Shown one piece after another: positions 1-10,711 of a DNA stretch of 64,000 bases. How positions within the stretch are numbered: the stretch's first letter is position 1; each line of letters opens with the position of its first letter. The position numbers were made by a program, and so were the translations under genes. This DNA comes from Usitatibacter palustris (GTDB taxonomy: Bacteria > Pseudomonadota > Gammaproteobacteria > Burkholderiales > Usitatibacteraceae): positions 930,001 through 994,000 of the forward strand of contig NZ_CP053073.1 of the NCBI RefSeq assembly GCF_013003985.1, in the 5' to 3' direction. The notes below the pieces were generated by a model that was not told the DNA's origin, made no database searches, and saw only the letters and a list, made by a program, of their open reading frames with translations.

Positions 1-1
1 C

Positions 2-673
2 CTGGGCATCTACGGGCAGGCGAAGGCGGGCTACATCTGGCGCAAGGGGAAGTCGAAGCTCGACACGGGCCTCTCGATCTTCCCGAACGTGGGCGAGGAC
101 GTGAGCGGCATCATGGCGAGCGTCAATCTCGACACGCAGGACCAGGCGTTCTTCCCGACGCGCGGCTATCGCGCCACGCTCGATTACTTCAACGCGCGCA
201 AGACGGCCGTGAACGGCGTCGAGGACGACGACTTCAAGCCCTACTGGCGCACCGAGGGCGGCGGGGAGATTGCCCTCAGCAAGGGCGACTTCACGCTCGT
301 CGCCGCGGCCCAGGCCGGCAAGGTCTCTTCCTCCGACGTTCCGTTGAGCGACATCTTCACGCTGGGCGGGCCGCGCCGTCTCTCGGGGTTCGCCAACGGC
401 CAGATCCTGGGCTCGGAGTACACCTACGGACGCCTCGAAGGACAGTGGCGCCTCACCAAGCCGATGCCGCTGATCGGCCTCAACCTGATCGCCGGCGCGA
501 TGATCGAAGCGGGGCGGATGAAGGATCCGATCAACGAGCCGAACCTGAAGGGCTGGCAGAACTCGTTCGGCGCATACATCGCGGCCAATACATTCTTCGG
601 TCCGGTGTACCTCGGTTACGGCGACTCCACCAACGGCAAGAGCCGGATCTACCTGTTCATCGGAACGCCGTAA
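2..673 (+). CDS. Patatin-like phospholipase / Omp85-type outer-membrane protein, C-terminal part
   Basis: Only the last 223 residues are inside the window; the reading frame is open from base 2 to the TAA at 671-673. The visible part looks like the 16-stranded Omp85/surface-antigen barrel found at the end of bacterial patatin-like proteins of the PlpD type. It has alternating hydrophobic and aromatic strands, FFPTRGYRATLDY near the start (the typical 'PTRG' turn), FTLGGPRRLSGF in the middle (the conserved LGG..xLRGF segment of FhaC/BamA-like barrels), and a closing strand SRIYLFIGTP. In that family the missing N-terminus carries a Ser-Asp patatin hydrolase and a POTRA domain. A plain BamA/TamA-like protein cannot be excluded because the N-terminus is missing. 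It converges with the DUF2007 gene across a perfect palindrome that begins 2 bases after the stop. Confidence 0.7.
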   Translation: MGIYGQAKAGYIWRKGKSKLDTGLSIFPNVGEDVSGIMASVNLDTQDQAFFPTRGYRATLDYFNARKTAVNGVEDDDFKPYWRTEGGGEIALSKGDFTLVAAAQAGKVSSSDVPLSDIFTLGGPRRLSGFANGQILGSEYTYGRLEGQWRLTKPMPLIGLNLIAGAMIEAGRMKDPINEPNLKGWQNSFGAYIAANTFFGPVYLGYGDSTNGKSRIYLFIGTP

Positions 674-674
674 A

Positions 675-779
675 AAATAAGTGGGGTCAGACTCGACTTA
701 ATTTAATTCTGTGGATAACTGGGGTCAGGCTCCAGTTATCCACAGAATTAAATTAAGTCGAGTCTGACCCCACTTATTT
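675..779. repeat. 48-bp perfect inverted repeat (REP/RAYT-like palindrome)
   Basis: Arms 675-722 and 732-779 are exact reverse complements (48 of 48) around a 9-base centre. Each arm contains the motif GTGGGGTCAGACTCGAC followed by an AT-rich tract. GGGGTCAGACTC-type palindromes are commonly seen near REP-associated tyrosine transposases, but no transposase is present here. The repeat fills the gap between two convergent genes and covers the stop codon of the minus-strand gene (774-776), so it may also act as a bidirectional terminator. Confidence 0.9.
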
Positions 780-1073
780 CCCGCAGGACCAGCACAGCTC
801 GAACGAGCCGGGGTTCTCCTCGCCGCACGCGTCGCAATTCCACGGCGATGCGTTGGCGTTCAGCTTGAGGTAATCGTCGATCATCAGGCGCGCGCGCTCG
901 GCGTGCCCGGGGTCCTCGACCCAGAGCTGCGGCGTGGCCTGGTCGGGCGGCAGTTCCCCGGCGATGCTCGAGGCGTTCGCGTTGAGGATGCGCGCGCGAA
1001 TCCCGCCGACCGCGAGGCGGTCGGCGAGAAGCTGCGCTTCGGGAAGGTTTGCGGCGGAGAAGACGCGCTTCAG
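774..1073 (-). CDS. DUF2007-family small protein with C-terminal zinc ribbon
   Basis: A 99-residue protein whose N-terminus (KRVFSAANLPEAQLLAD) and GGIRARILNAN segment match the DUF2007 'putative signal-transducing protein' pattern. The C-terminus CDACGEENPGSFELCWSCG is a C-x2-C...C-x2-C zinc ribbon. No ATG, GTG or TTG lies in frame near the N-terminus. The plausible start is CTG at 1073-1071, overlapping the TGA of the upstream autotransporter gene (CTGA), so translational coupling is likely. The TAA stop lies inside the palindrome, so the gene end was set by, or has tolerated, insertion of that repeat. DUF2007 function is poorly known; a regulatory or binding role is only a family-level guess. 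Confidence 0.72.
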   Translation of the reverse strand: MKRVFSAANLPEAQLLADRLAVGGIRARILNANASSIAGELPPDQATPQLWVEDPGHAERARLMIDDYLKLNANASPWNCDACGEENPGSFELCWSCGK

Positions 1074-2977
1074 AAGCGAATCGCGACCGAGGCGGTGAAG
1101 CCTTCCTCGGACTGGCCTTCGCGCTTCGCGACGTTGTAGTACGCGATGCCCAGCGCGCCCCAGGAGAACTGGCCCGTCACGCCTACGTTGCTCGTGATGA
1201 AGCTCGTGTCCGGCTGGTAGCCCGGCAGGTCGTAGCCGTTGTTCGTGGCCATCGAGACCGGCGTCGCGCTCATGAAGCGCTCGTCGTCACGGCGTTCCTT
1301 GTCGACCGTCACGCGCACCCACGGCGTCCAGCGGCCGAGGGTGATCGAGGCGCGGCCACCGGCGCTCCACACCTCGGAGCGGCGCTTGAACGCGCCGTAG
1401 CGCAGGTTGGCCGAGCCCGCGCCGGTTTCCTCGAAGCCGTTCATGTCGACGTTCTGGATCATCACGCTCGCGACCGGGCCGATCGAGAACTTGTCGAGCT
1501 GGAAGTCGTAGCCACCGCCGACGTAGGCCGACGTGTTGGTTCCTTCGGTGCTGGCCGTCGTCGTGCGCACGACGTTGCCGATGTTGAACTGGCGGCGAAT
1601 GTCGTTCCATTCGATGTCGCCGTACGTGAGCGCGGCATCGAAGAACAGGCCGTCGAGGCGCACGCCGCCGAGGACCGAGATCGCGTTCTCGCGCGTGCGG
1701 TAGTTGCCGGCGCTGTTGCCGAAGCTCGCCTTCGCTTCGTTGCGGCCGGCGGCGAGGCCGAGGGTCAGCGTCTCCGAGGCGCGAACCGTCACGCCACCGG
1801 TGACGGCACGCACGTCGTTGCCCACACCCACGACGCCGCGGCTGGGATCGATGTCGTATTCGCCATCGACCGCTGAACCGAAGATCGTCCACTGGCCCTG
1901 AGCTGCCGCCTGGCCGGTGGTGATGCCGTCGCGCAGCGAGCGGACATGCGCGTTACGCGCACCGAGTGCCGATTCGGGCAGCAGCGTCATCTGCACCGGG
2001 CCGTTCAGCAGCGACTTCACGAAGTCAGCGGTGATGCGGTGCGAGGCGGTGGTCGGGTGGACGCCGTCGGCAAAGACGTACGTCTGGTCGGCGTTGGGCG
2101 CGACCAGGTTGGCGCCCGAGCAGAACTGCGAGCTCGGCGTGGTGGCGAACGGCGGGAACGGCGCGCAGGCCACACCCGTCGTGTTCGTGAACCCGTAGGC
2201 CGTGGGGTTCGCCATGATCTCGGTGATCAGCGCGAACGTATCGACCGGGATCACGCGCAGGCCCGTGGCCTGCAGGCCCGCGAGGCCGGCGAAGAGCGCG
2301 GTGTTGAAGCCCGCGGAGAGCGCGGTCACCTGGCCCTGGACCACGGGACCGGCGCCTGCGAACTGCGGCGTGGCGCCGATGTTGGGCAGGTTGAACACCA
2401 TGATGTAGCGGGCACCGGCCGCGCGCAGGCGCGCGATCTGGCCCGCCTCGGCCGCAGCGGCGGCCTGGATGTTCGCGGAGAGTTGGTCGGCGGTGATCGC
2501 GCCGGCCTGCAGTGCCGCCAGGTTCTGGAAGATGTCGTTGGCACCCGCCCAGACGGTGTAGAGCGCGTTCGGGTCGGCGGCGCCGCCCGACGCAGCGAGG
2601 AATTCGGTGACCTGCGTGCTCACCGGGCGCTGGGCGCCGCCGGTGGGCGTGCTGGCCGAAGGCAGTGCGACGCGCGCGCCGCCTTGCGCATAGACCGTTC
2701 CGCCCGCGACGTTGCTGGGCAGCGCGCCCACGCCGTATTGCTGCGCGATCAGCTCCGCCCAGATCGGGCCGGGGTTGGTCGTGAAGCGGCCGAGGGTCGA
2801 CACGAGGGCCGAGGGGACGCCGATCGAGGTGAGGAAGGGCCGGTAGTAACCCGTATCCGAGAGGCTGTCGCCGAAGACGTACACGTTGCTGAACTGCTGG
2901 GCCTGCGCGGTGGTCGCGCCGACGCCGGCGAAAAGCGAAAGCAGAAGGGCGGGGAGAACGCGGTTCTTCTTCGTCAT
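1070..2977 (-). CDS. Autotransporter GDSL/SGNH esterase
   Basis: A 635-residue secreted esterase with a C-terminal barrel (type Va autotransporter, EstA-like). A signal peptide (about residues 1-27, ending TTAQAQQ) is followed by an SGNH hydrolase: VYVFGDSLSD with nucleophile Ser38, the Gly block near residues 90-100, WAGAND with Asn147, and DGVHP with Asp305 and His307. From roughly residue 365 to the end are amphipathic strands of an autotransporter barrel, closing with the typical aromatic C-terminal residue (VAIRF). By family it hydrolyses short-chain esters or lipids at the cell surface. ATG at 2977 has an AGGAG ribosome site about 8 bases upstream. The short DUF2007 gene follows with a CTGA overlap. 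Substrate specificity cannot be read from the sequence. Confidence 0.9.
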   Translation of the reverse strand: MTKKNRVLPALLLSLFAGVGATTAQAQQFSNVYVFGDSLSDTGYYRPFLTSIGVPSALVSTLGRFTTNPGPIWAELIAQQYGVGALPSNVAGGTVYAQGGARVALPSASTPTGGAQRPVSTQVTEFLAASGGAADPNALYTVWAGANDIFQNLAALQAGAITADQLSANIQAAAAAEAGQIARLRAAGARYIMVFNLPNIGATPQFAGAGPVVQGQVTALSAGFNTALFAGLAGLQATGLRVIPVDTFALITEIMANPTAYGFTNTTGVACAPFPPFATTPSSQFCSGANLVAPNADQTYVFADGVHPTTASHRITADFVKSLLNGPVQMTLLPESALGARNAHVRSLRDGITTGQAAAQGQWTIFGSAVDGEYDIDPSRGVVGVGNDVRAVTGGVTVRASETLTLGLAAGRNEAKASFGNSAGNYRTRENAISVLGGVRLDGLFFDAALTYGDIEWNDIRRQFNIGNVVRTTTASTEGTNTSAYVGGGYDFQLDKFSIGPVASVMIQNVDMNGFEETGAGSANLRYGAFKRRSEVWSAGGRASITLGRWTPWVRVTVDKERRDDERFMSATPVSMATNNGYDLPGYQPDTSFITSNVGVTGQFSWGALGIAYYNVAKREGQSEEGFTASVAIRF

Positions 2978-3084
2978 TTGGAACTCCTAGAGAGGGCGGT
3001 GGAATCGGGACTCAGGGGGTCCCTGTTGGCGGCTATTCTGTCACAGGCTAGCTCGCGTCGCTTCCCCCCCGCGCCCTCCGCCAT

Positions 3085-3224
3085 CGATGGGTGTGGGTCG
3101 AACCGGGGGACCTTGCTTCGTCGGGGAGAGGATCGATCTCGCTACTTCATATGTCGCTCGAGATTCCTCGCGCACCGCCGTTCTGCAGCAATAGGTGACA
3201 CCCCCTCTCGACCCACACCCATCG
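3085..3224 (+). repeat. Hairpin-ended element E1 (possible structured RNA or small repeat)
   Basis: Ends 3085-3101 and 3208-3224 form a perfect 17-bp inverted repeat (CGATGGGTGTGGGTCGA). The interior 3133-3210 is clearly related to element E2 on the opposite strand, sharing GATCTCGCTAC, CGCTCGARATTCCT, GCGCAYCG and CTGCAGC in the same order, then CCTCTCG before the right arm. The arms differ in sequence between E1 and E2, yet each pair still base-pairs. I see no credible protein in it. It lies 108-247 bases upstream of the autotransporter start, in the opposite direction. Confidence 0.7.
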
Positions 3225-3410
3225 CTGTCGAAGGTCGCGGGCGGTTTGTGGCATCACCGCTCCGGTGAGCCCCGTAGATAATTTGACGAGGCAGGCGGTG
3301 GCTGATGCCGCCCTCGTCGATGAATGACGGTCGCCATGACTGGCACGCACTCCCAACATTCGATCAGCGCCGCCCCGATGCTGGAGACACCCCGATGGTT
3401 CCGGCGCTGA

Positions 3411-3564
3411 GCCATCGACGAAGGGTTGATCACGAGAGGCCCCCCACCGCTCGCTGCAGGATCGCCGATGCGCCAGGAATTTCGAGCGCAAGTTTGGGTA
3501 GCGAGATCGGCGGCATTTGATGGAAAGGTTGGGGCCGGGTCGGGATCAACCCTTCGGCGATGGC
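3411..3564 (-). repeat. Hairpin-ended element E2, diverged inverted copy of E1
   Basis: Terminal arms 3411-3431 and 3544-3564 form a 21-bp inverted repeat with one mismatch (GCCATCG..GAAGGGTTGATC). Read on the minus strand, the interior carries the same ordered blocks as E1: CGATCTCGCTAC, GCTCGAAATTCCTGGCGCA and CTGCAGC. It starts 22 bases after the ppsR stop, in the same direction as ppsR, so it could be the ppsR 3' UTR or terminator region. No gene is evident between E1 and E2 (3225-3410). Confidence 0.68.
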
Positions 3565-3585
3565 CCAACTGTCCCCGGTGCTGCC

Positions 3586-4410
3586 CTAGTACACGCGACG
3601 GACGAGGTGGGCCTCGTGGAGCATGTGGGTCGCGATTTCCTCGATCGACTTGGTCGTGGAGTCGAGGAAGGGAATGCCGGTCTGCCGCATGAGCTTCTCG
3701 GCCGCGGCGACTTCGTAGCGGCAGTTGTCGAGCGCGGCATAGGTGGAGTCGGGGCGGCGCTCCTTGCGGATCTGGTGCAGGCGATCGGGCGTGATCGACA
3801 GGCCCCACACCTTTGCCTTGTGCGGCAGGAGCGAGGGCGGAATGCGGTTGGCTTCCAGGTCCTCGGGGATGAGCGGGTAGTTGGCGGCCTTGATGCCGAA
3901 CTGCATCGCCATGTAGAGGCAGGTGGGGGTCTTTCCGCTACGCGAGACACCGACCAGGATGATGTCGGCCTCGTCGAGGGCGCGGTGGGTGACGCCGTCG
4001 TCGTGCGAGAGCGTGTAGTTGATCGCCTCGATCCGGTGGTTGTAGTCCTTCACGTTGCCCGCGGAGTGGCTCTTGCCGAGGAGATGCAGCGACTTCTGGC
4101 CGAGCTCGGATTCGAGCGGGACGATGAAGCGCTCGAAGACGTCGAGCACCAGCCCGTTGGCCTTGTTGATCTCGGCGCGCACCGCGTCGTCCACGATGGA
4201 GCTGAACACGAGGGGCCGCTGGCCGGTATCGATGTGCGCCTGGTTCACCTCGGCGAGGGCTTCGCGCGCCTTGTCCACCGTGTCGATGAAGGGCAGCGTG
4301 ATGCGCTGGAACTCGACGATGTCGAACTGCGTGATGAGCGAGGAGCCGAGCGCTTCGACCGTGAGGCCGGTGCGGTCGGAGATGAAGTAGACGCGGCGCT
4401 TGTGGGGCAT
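3586..4410 (-). CDS. ppsR: PEP synthase regulatory protein (kinase/pyrophosphorylase)
   Basis: A 274-residue DUF299-family enzyme. In the characterised family, PpsR inactivates PEP synthase by ADP-dependent phosphorylation of a Thr two residues before the catalytic His, and reactivates it by Pi-dependent phosphorolysis. The diagnostic P-loop GVSRSGKT lies at residues 154-161, and the N-terminus (VYFISDRTGLTVEALG) matches the family. The start at 4410 (MPHKRRVYF) gives normal family length. It is divergent from ppsA, its substrate gene. In this genome the target Thr ends the N-extein of an intein-split PpsA, so PpsR probably sees its natural site only after splicing. Confidence 0.96.
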   Translation of the reverse strand: MPHKRRVYFISDRTGLTVEALGSSLITQFDIVEFQRITLPFIDTVDKAREALAEVNQAHIDTGQRPLVFSSIVDDAVRAEINKANGLVLDVFERFIVPLESELGQKSLHLLGKSHSAGNVKDYNHRIEAINYTLSHDDGVTHRALDEADIILVGVSRSGKTPTCLYMAMQFGIKAANYPLIPEDLEANRIPPSLLPHKAKVWGLSITPDRLHQIRKERRPDSTYAALDNCRYEVAAAEKLMRQTGIPFLDSTTKSIEEIATHMLHEAHLVRRVY

Positions 4411-4464
4411 GCGATCGGCGGGGAAGGAGGATGATGCGGCGCAGCAATGGTGCTGTCGCTCCGC

Positions 4465-4470
4465 TATAAT
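4465..4470 (+). promoter_or_regulatory. Likely -10 element of the ppsA promoter
   Basis: A perfect TATAAT sits 37 bases upstream of the chosen ppsA ATG (4507). The -35 region is weak. Its position rules out the earlier in-frame ATG at 4447 as the normal start, because that codon would lie upstream of the transcription start. Confidence 0.6.
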
Positions 4471-4506
4471 TGCAAGCCTCGAAGAAGCCGGACTTTCCCC
4501 TCGAAA

Positions 4507-8112
<3,606 letters not shown>

Positions 8113-8120
8113 ATCGGCCG

Positions 8121-8135
8121 TCCTCGAGGCGAGGA
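8121..8135 (+). terminator. Weak hairpin after ppsA
   Basis: TCCTCG-AGG-CGAGGA forms a 6-bp stem with a 3-base loop, followed by a T-rich stretch (TCTGCTTTTCGTTTC). It lies 8 bases after the ppsA stop and before the next gene. Short for a Rho-independent terminator, so uncertain. Confidence 0.35.
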
Positions 8136-8160
8136 TCTGCTTTTCGTTTCTCATCAAAAA

Positions 8161-8619
8161 ATGATCTCCTGGCGCTTCTCCTCGTTCGACGATCTCACTC
8201 CGCGCGATGTGCACGAGATTTTCCGCGTGCGCATCGAGGTCTTCGTCATCGAGCAGAACTGTCCGTTCCAGGACGTCGATGGCGCCGACCTTCCGAGCTG
8301 GCACCTGCTCGGGACGAACGGATCGAGCGACCTCGTGGCGTACTGCCGCCTCGTGCCGCCCGGCGTGAAGTTCGCCGAACCTTCGATTGGCCGCATCATC
8401 ACGACCTCGCAGGTGCGAGGCAAGGGCTTGGGCCGCGAACTCGTGAAGGAATCGCTCGTGCGCGCCGAGACGCTCTGGCCGGGCCAGTCGATCCGCATCG
8501 GCGCGCAGGCGCGCCTGGAAAAGTTCTACAACGAGTTCGGGTTCGTGAAGAGCTCCGACCCGTACGACGAAGACGGAATCCTCCACATCGAAATGCTGCT
8601 CCCGAAAGGCCGCTCGTGA
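8161..8619 (+). CDS. GNAT-family N-acetyltransferase, ElaA-like
   Basis: A 152-residue single-domain protein matching the ElaA branch of GNAT acetyltransferases. The N-terminal FRVRIEVFVIEQNCPFQDVDGAD is the conserved RxxVFVvEQ..yqevDg..D pattern of ElaA. It is followed by GRIITTSQVRGKGLGREL (the Q/RxxGxG/A acetyl-CoA pyrophosphate loop) and YNEFGFV (the typical FYxxfGF strand near the end). The family transfers acetyl from acetyl-CoA; the acceptor is not known. The start is an ATG at 8161. It overlaps the glutathione transferase by 4 bases (GTGA), so the two are co-transcribed and probably translationally coupled. Confidence 0.85.
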   Translation: MISWRFSSFDDLTPRDVHEIFRVRIEVFVIEQNCPFQDVDGADLPSWHLLGTNGSSDLVAYCRLVPPGVKFAEPSIGRIITTSQVRGKGLGRELVKESLVRAETLWPGQSIRIGAQARLEKFYNEFGFVKSSDPYDEDGILHIEMLLPKGRS

Positions 8620-9242
8620 CCCTGAAGATCTACGGAACGCCGATGTCCCGCGCCATTCGCGTCTACTGGCTCGCCGAGGAACTGGGCCTGCCCTACGAGA
8701 GCGTGGCGATCGACTTCAAGGACGAGAGCCCCGGGCCGGTGGGCAAGGGCAATCCCGAGTTTCGTGCGGCGAGCCCGATGGGCCGCGTGCCGGCGATCGA
8801 CGACGGCGGCGCGAAGCTTTTCGAATCGCTCGCGATCAACCTGTACCTCGGGCGCAAGCACGGCAAGGGCCTTTGGCCCTCGACCGTTGCGGGCGAGGGC
8901 GCGGTGTACCAGTGGACGCTTTTTGCCGCGAACGAGCTCGACGGCACGATGGTGGAGTGGGCCCGCAACGCGATCGTGCTACCCGAGGCCGAGCGCGATC
9001 CGGCCAAGGTGACCGCGGCGCTGGAGAAGCTTGCGAAGCCCTTCACGGCGCTCGACGAAGCGCTCGGCAAGACGCCGTGGCTGCTCGGGCAGGAATTCAC
9101 GCTGGCCGACCTCAACGTGTCCGCGACGATGTTCCGCGCGAGGAAGATGGACCTCACGAAGAAACCGAATCTCGCGCGCTGGCTCGCGGCGTGCTTCGCG
9201 CGGCCCGCGGCGAAGAAGGCCTGGGCGCTGCGCGGCGAATAG
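8616..9242 (+). CDS. Glutathione S-transferase family protein
   Basis: 208 residues. The N-terminal thioredoxin-like domain opens LKIYGTPMSRAIRVYWLAEELGLPYE, with the Ser10/Arg12 region where cytosolic GSTs bind glutathione. SPMGRVPAIDDGGAKLFES follows (cis-Pro before the third strand and the 'ES' glutathione-contact motif), then the all-helical C-terminal domain (WLLGQEFTLADLNVSA, the N-capping box). This is a normal length for a bacterial GST. It starts with GTG overlapping the upstream stop. The substrate is unknown: the family conjugates glutathione to electrophiles or reduces peroxides or disulfides. Confidence 0.9.
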   Translation: MTLKIYGTPMSRAIRVYWLAEELGLPYESVAIDFKDESPGPVGKGNPEFRAASPMGRVPAIDDGGAKLFESLAINLYLGRKHGKGLWPSTVAGEGAVYQWTLFAANELDGTMVEWARNAIVLPEAERDPAKVTAALEKLAKPFTALDEALGKTPWLLGQEFTLADLNVSATMFRARKMDLTKKPNLARWLAACFARPAAKKAWALRGE

Positions 9243-9249
9243 GACTGCC

Positions 9250-10041
9250 ATGAGCCATCCGCTGAAGGACCGCGCCGCCGTCGTCACCGGATCGACGAGC
9301 GGCATCGGGCTCGCGATCGCCACGCTGTATGCGCGGGCCGGAGCCAAGGTGATGTTGAACGGCCTGGGCGATGCAGCCGCGATCGAGCAGACGCGTGCCG
9401 CCCTGGAGAAAGCCGCCGGCGTCGAAGTGCGTTACCACGGCGCGAACATGATGAAGCCCGCGGAAATCGCCGACCTGGTCGCGACCGCGGAGGCCGCGTT
9501 CGGCAGCGTGGACATCCTCGTGAACAACGCGGGCATCCAGCACGTCGCACCCGTGGAGGATTTTCCCGCCGACAAGTGGGACGCGATCATCGCGATCAAC
9601 CTGTCGTCGGCATTCCACGCGACGAAAGCCGCGCTGCCGGGCATGAAGAAGCGCCGCTTCGGCCGCATCGTGAACATCGCGTCCGCGCATGGTCTGGTCG
9701 CCTCACCCAACAAGAGCGCGTACATCGCCTCCAAGCACGGCCTCATCGGATTTACGAAGGCAGTCGCGGTGGAAGTCGCGGAGCACGGTGTCCGCGCCAA
9801 CGCGATCTGCCCGGGCTTCGTCCACACGCCGCTCGTGCAGAAGCAGATCGAGGATCGCGCGCGTGAAGCGGGCATCTCCGAAGAGCGCGCCGCGAAGGAG
9901 ATAATCCTTGCGCCGCAGCCCACCAAGGAATTCGTGACGGTCGAGCAGATCGCCGCCATGGCCCTCTACCTTGCCTCCGATGCCGCCGCGCAAATCAACG
10001 GCGCATCCTTCTCCATCGATGGCGGCTGGACGGCGCGCTAG
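9250..10041 (+). CDS. 3-hydroxybutyrate dehydrogenase (SDR family)
   Basis: A 263-residue classical short-chain dehydrogenase: TGSTSGIGLAIA (NAD-binding TGxxxGIG, residues about 14-25), NNAG near residue 90, and an active-site block with Ser...Tyr-xxx-Lys (SAHGLVASPNKSAYIASKHG). It ends SIDGGWTAR, characteristic of D-3-hydroxybutyrate dehydrogenases, as is the QP..EFVTVEQIA segment. It oxidises (R)-3-hydroxybutyrate to acetoacetate with NAD+. Acetoacetyl-CoA synthetase lies two genes downstream, so together they would channel polyhydroxybutyrate breakdown products to acetoacetyl-CoA. ATG at 9250, 7 bases after the GST stop. A tandem GGGGACAGTCCCC repeat follows the stop directly. Confidence 0.9.
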   Translation: MSHPLKDRAAVVTGSTSGIGLAIATLYARAGAKVMLNGLGDAAAIEQTRAALEKAAGVEVRYHGANMMKPAEIADLVATAEAAFGSVDILVNNAGIQHVAPVEDFPADKWDAIIAINLSSAFHATKAALPGMKKRRFGRIVNIASAHGLVASPNKSAYIASKHGLIGFTKAVAVEVAEHGVRANAICPGFVHTPLVQKQIEDRAREAGISEERAAKEIILAPQPTKEFVTVEQIAAMALYLASDAAAQINGASFSIDGGWTAR

Positions 10042-10088
10042 AAAAGGGGACAGTCCCCATTTCGAAAAAGGGGACAGTCCCCTTTTTC
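10042..10088. repeat. Tandem pair of GGGGACAGTCCCC palindromes
   Basis: Two copies of AAAAGGGGACAGTCCCC (about 10042-10062 and 10065-10088), each a small palindrome with A/T flanks, directly after the 3-hydroxybutyrate dehydrogenase stop. GGGGACAGTCCCC is a widespread REP-like motif often linked to RAYT transposases. The pair can fold as two small hairpins or one larger one and could terminate or attenuate transcription into pcp. Confidence 0.8.
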
Positions 10089-10099
10089 CGTGCGACGTC

Positions 10100-10711
10100 G
10101 TGTTGGTCACCGGCTTCGAGCCTTTTGGGGGTGAGAAGACGAACCCGTCCTGGGAGCTGTGCTCCCTCCTTCCGGATGCAATCGGGCGTGCCCGCATTGA
10201 AACCATGGCCGTGCCGTGCGAATTCCGCCGCGCCATCGAAACCGTCGTGAGCGCGATCGAGAAGCACCGCCCCGGGGTGATCATTTGCGTCGGCCAGGCG
10301 GGTGGCCGCGACCGGCTCTGCATGGAGCGCATCGCGATCAACATCGACGACACCGAGAACGCCGACAACGCGGGCGTGCAGCCGATCGACCAGCCGATCG
10401 CGCCCAACGGGCCGACGGCGTATTTCGCGACCGTGCCGGTGAAGGCGATGGCCGCGGCCTCGCGCATCGCCGGCGTGCCCGCGGAAGTGTCCAACTCCGC
10501 CGGCACCTACGTCTGCAATCACCTGCTGTACGGAGTGCTGCATTACCTCGCGGCGAGTGGCAGCACGGCGCGCGCCGGATTCATCCACGTTCCCTATGCG
10601 GAGTCGCAGGTCGTCGACAAGCCCGGCAAGCCCTCGATGGCGTTGCCCGTGATGGCCCGCGGCGTCGAGGCGGCGATCGCCGCCGCCCTGGAGCAGATCG
10701 ATGGCCCCTGA
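10100..10711 (+). CDS. pcp: Pyrrolidone-carboxylate (pyroglutamyl) peptidase I
   Basis: About 203 residues of the C15 peptidase family, which removes N-terminal pyroglutamate from peptides in the cytoplasm. It begins [20 protein letters not shown] (the family's N-terminal signature) and has the Glu region [12 protein letters not shown], the catalytic Cys in [10 protein letters not shown] and the catalytic His in GFIHVPY. Slightly shorter than the usual ~215 residues. The start is uncertain: GTG at 10100 gives the family N-terminus, with TTG 10103 an alternative, but there is no clear ribosome site because the REP-like repeat ends only 11 bases upstream. The end overlaps the acetoacetyl-CoA synthetase start by 11 bases. 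Confidence 0.9.
   Translation: MLVTGFEPFGGEKTNPSWELCSLLPDAIGRARIETMAVPCEFRRAIETVVSAIEKHRPGVIICVGQAGGRDRLCMERIAINIDDTENADNAGVQPIDQPIAPNGPTAYFATVPVKAMAAASRIAGVPAEVSNSAGTYVCNHLLYGVLHYLAASGSTARAGFIHVPYAESQVVDKPGKPSMALPVMARGVEAAIAAALEQIDGP

Noticed and set aside
1946..3268. 440-codon plus-strand frame opposite the autotransporter esterase
   Set aside because: Shadow of a clear GDSL autotransporter; Arg/Gly/Ala-rich with no domain and crossing the esterase promoter region.
3147..3491. Small open frames inside E1/E2 with similar FLAHRRS peptides
   Set aside because: The resemblance comes from the shared nucleotide core read in both elements. There are no ribosome sites, and the frames run across both hairpin arms, so a structured non-coding element fits better.
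4447..4506. Upstream in-frame ATG for ppsA adding 20 residues
   Set aside because: A TATAAT lies between this codon and 4507, so it would precede the transcript start. The added residues do not resemble PpsA, while the protein from 4507 has the normal N-terminus.
8141..8158. Possible FNR half-site (CTCATCAA) before the GNAT gene
   Set aside because: The left half (TCGTT) does not match TTGAT/C, and the position only 3 bases from the start is wrong for activation.
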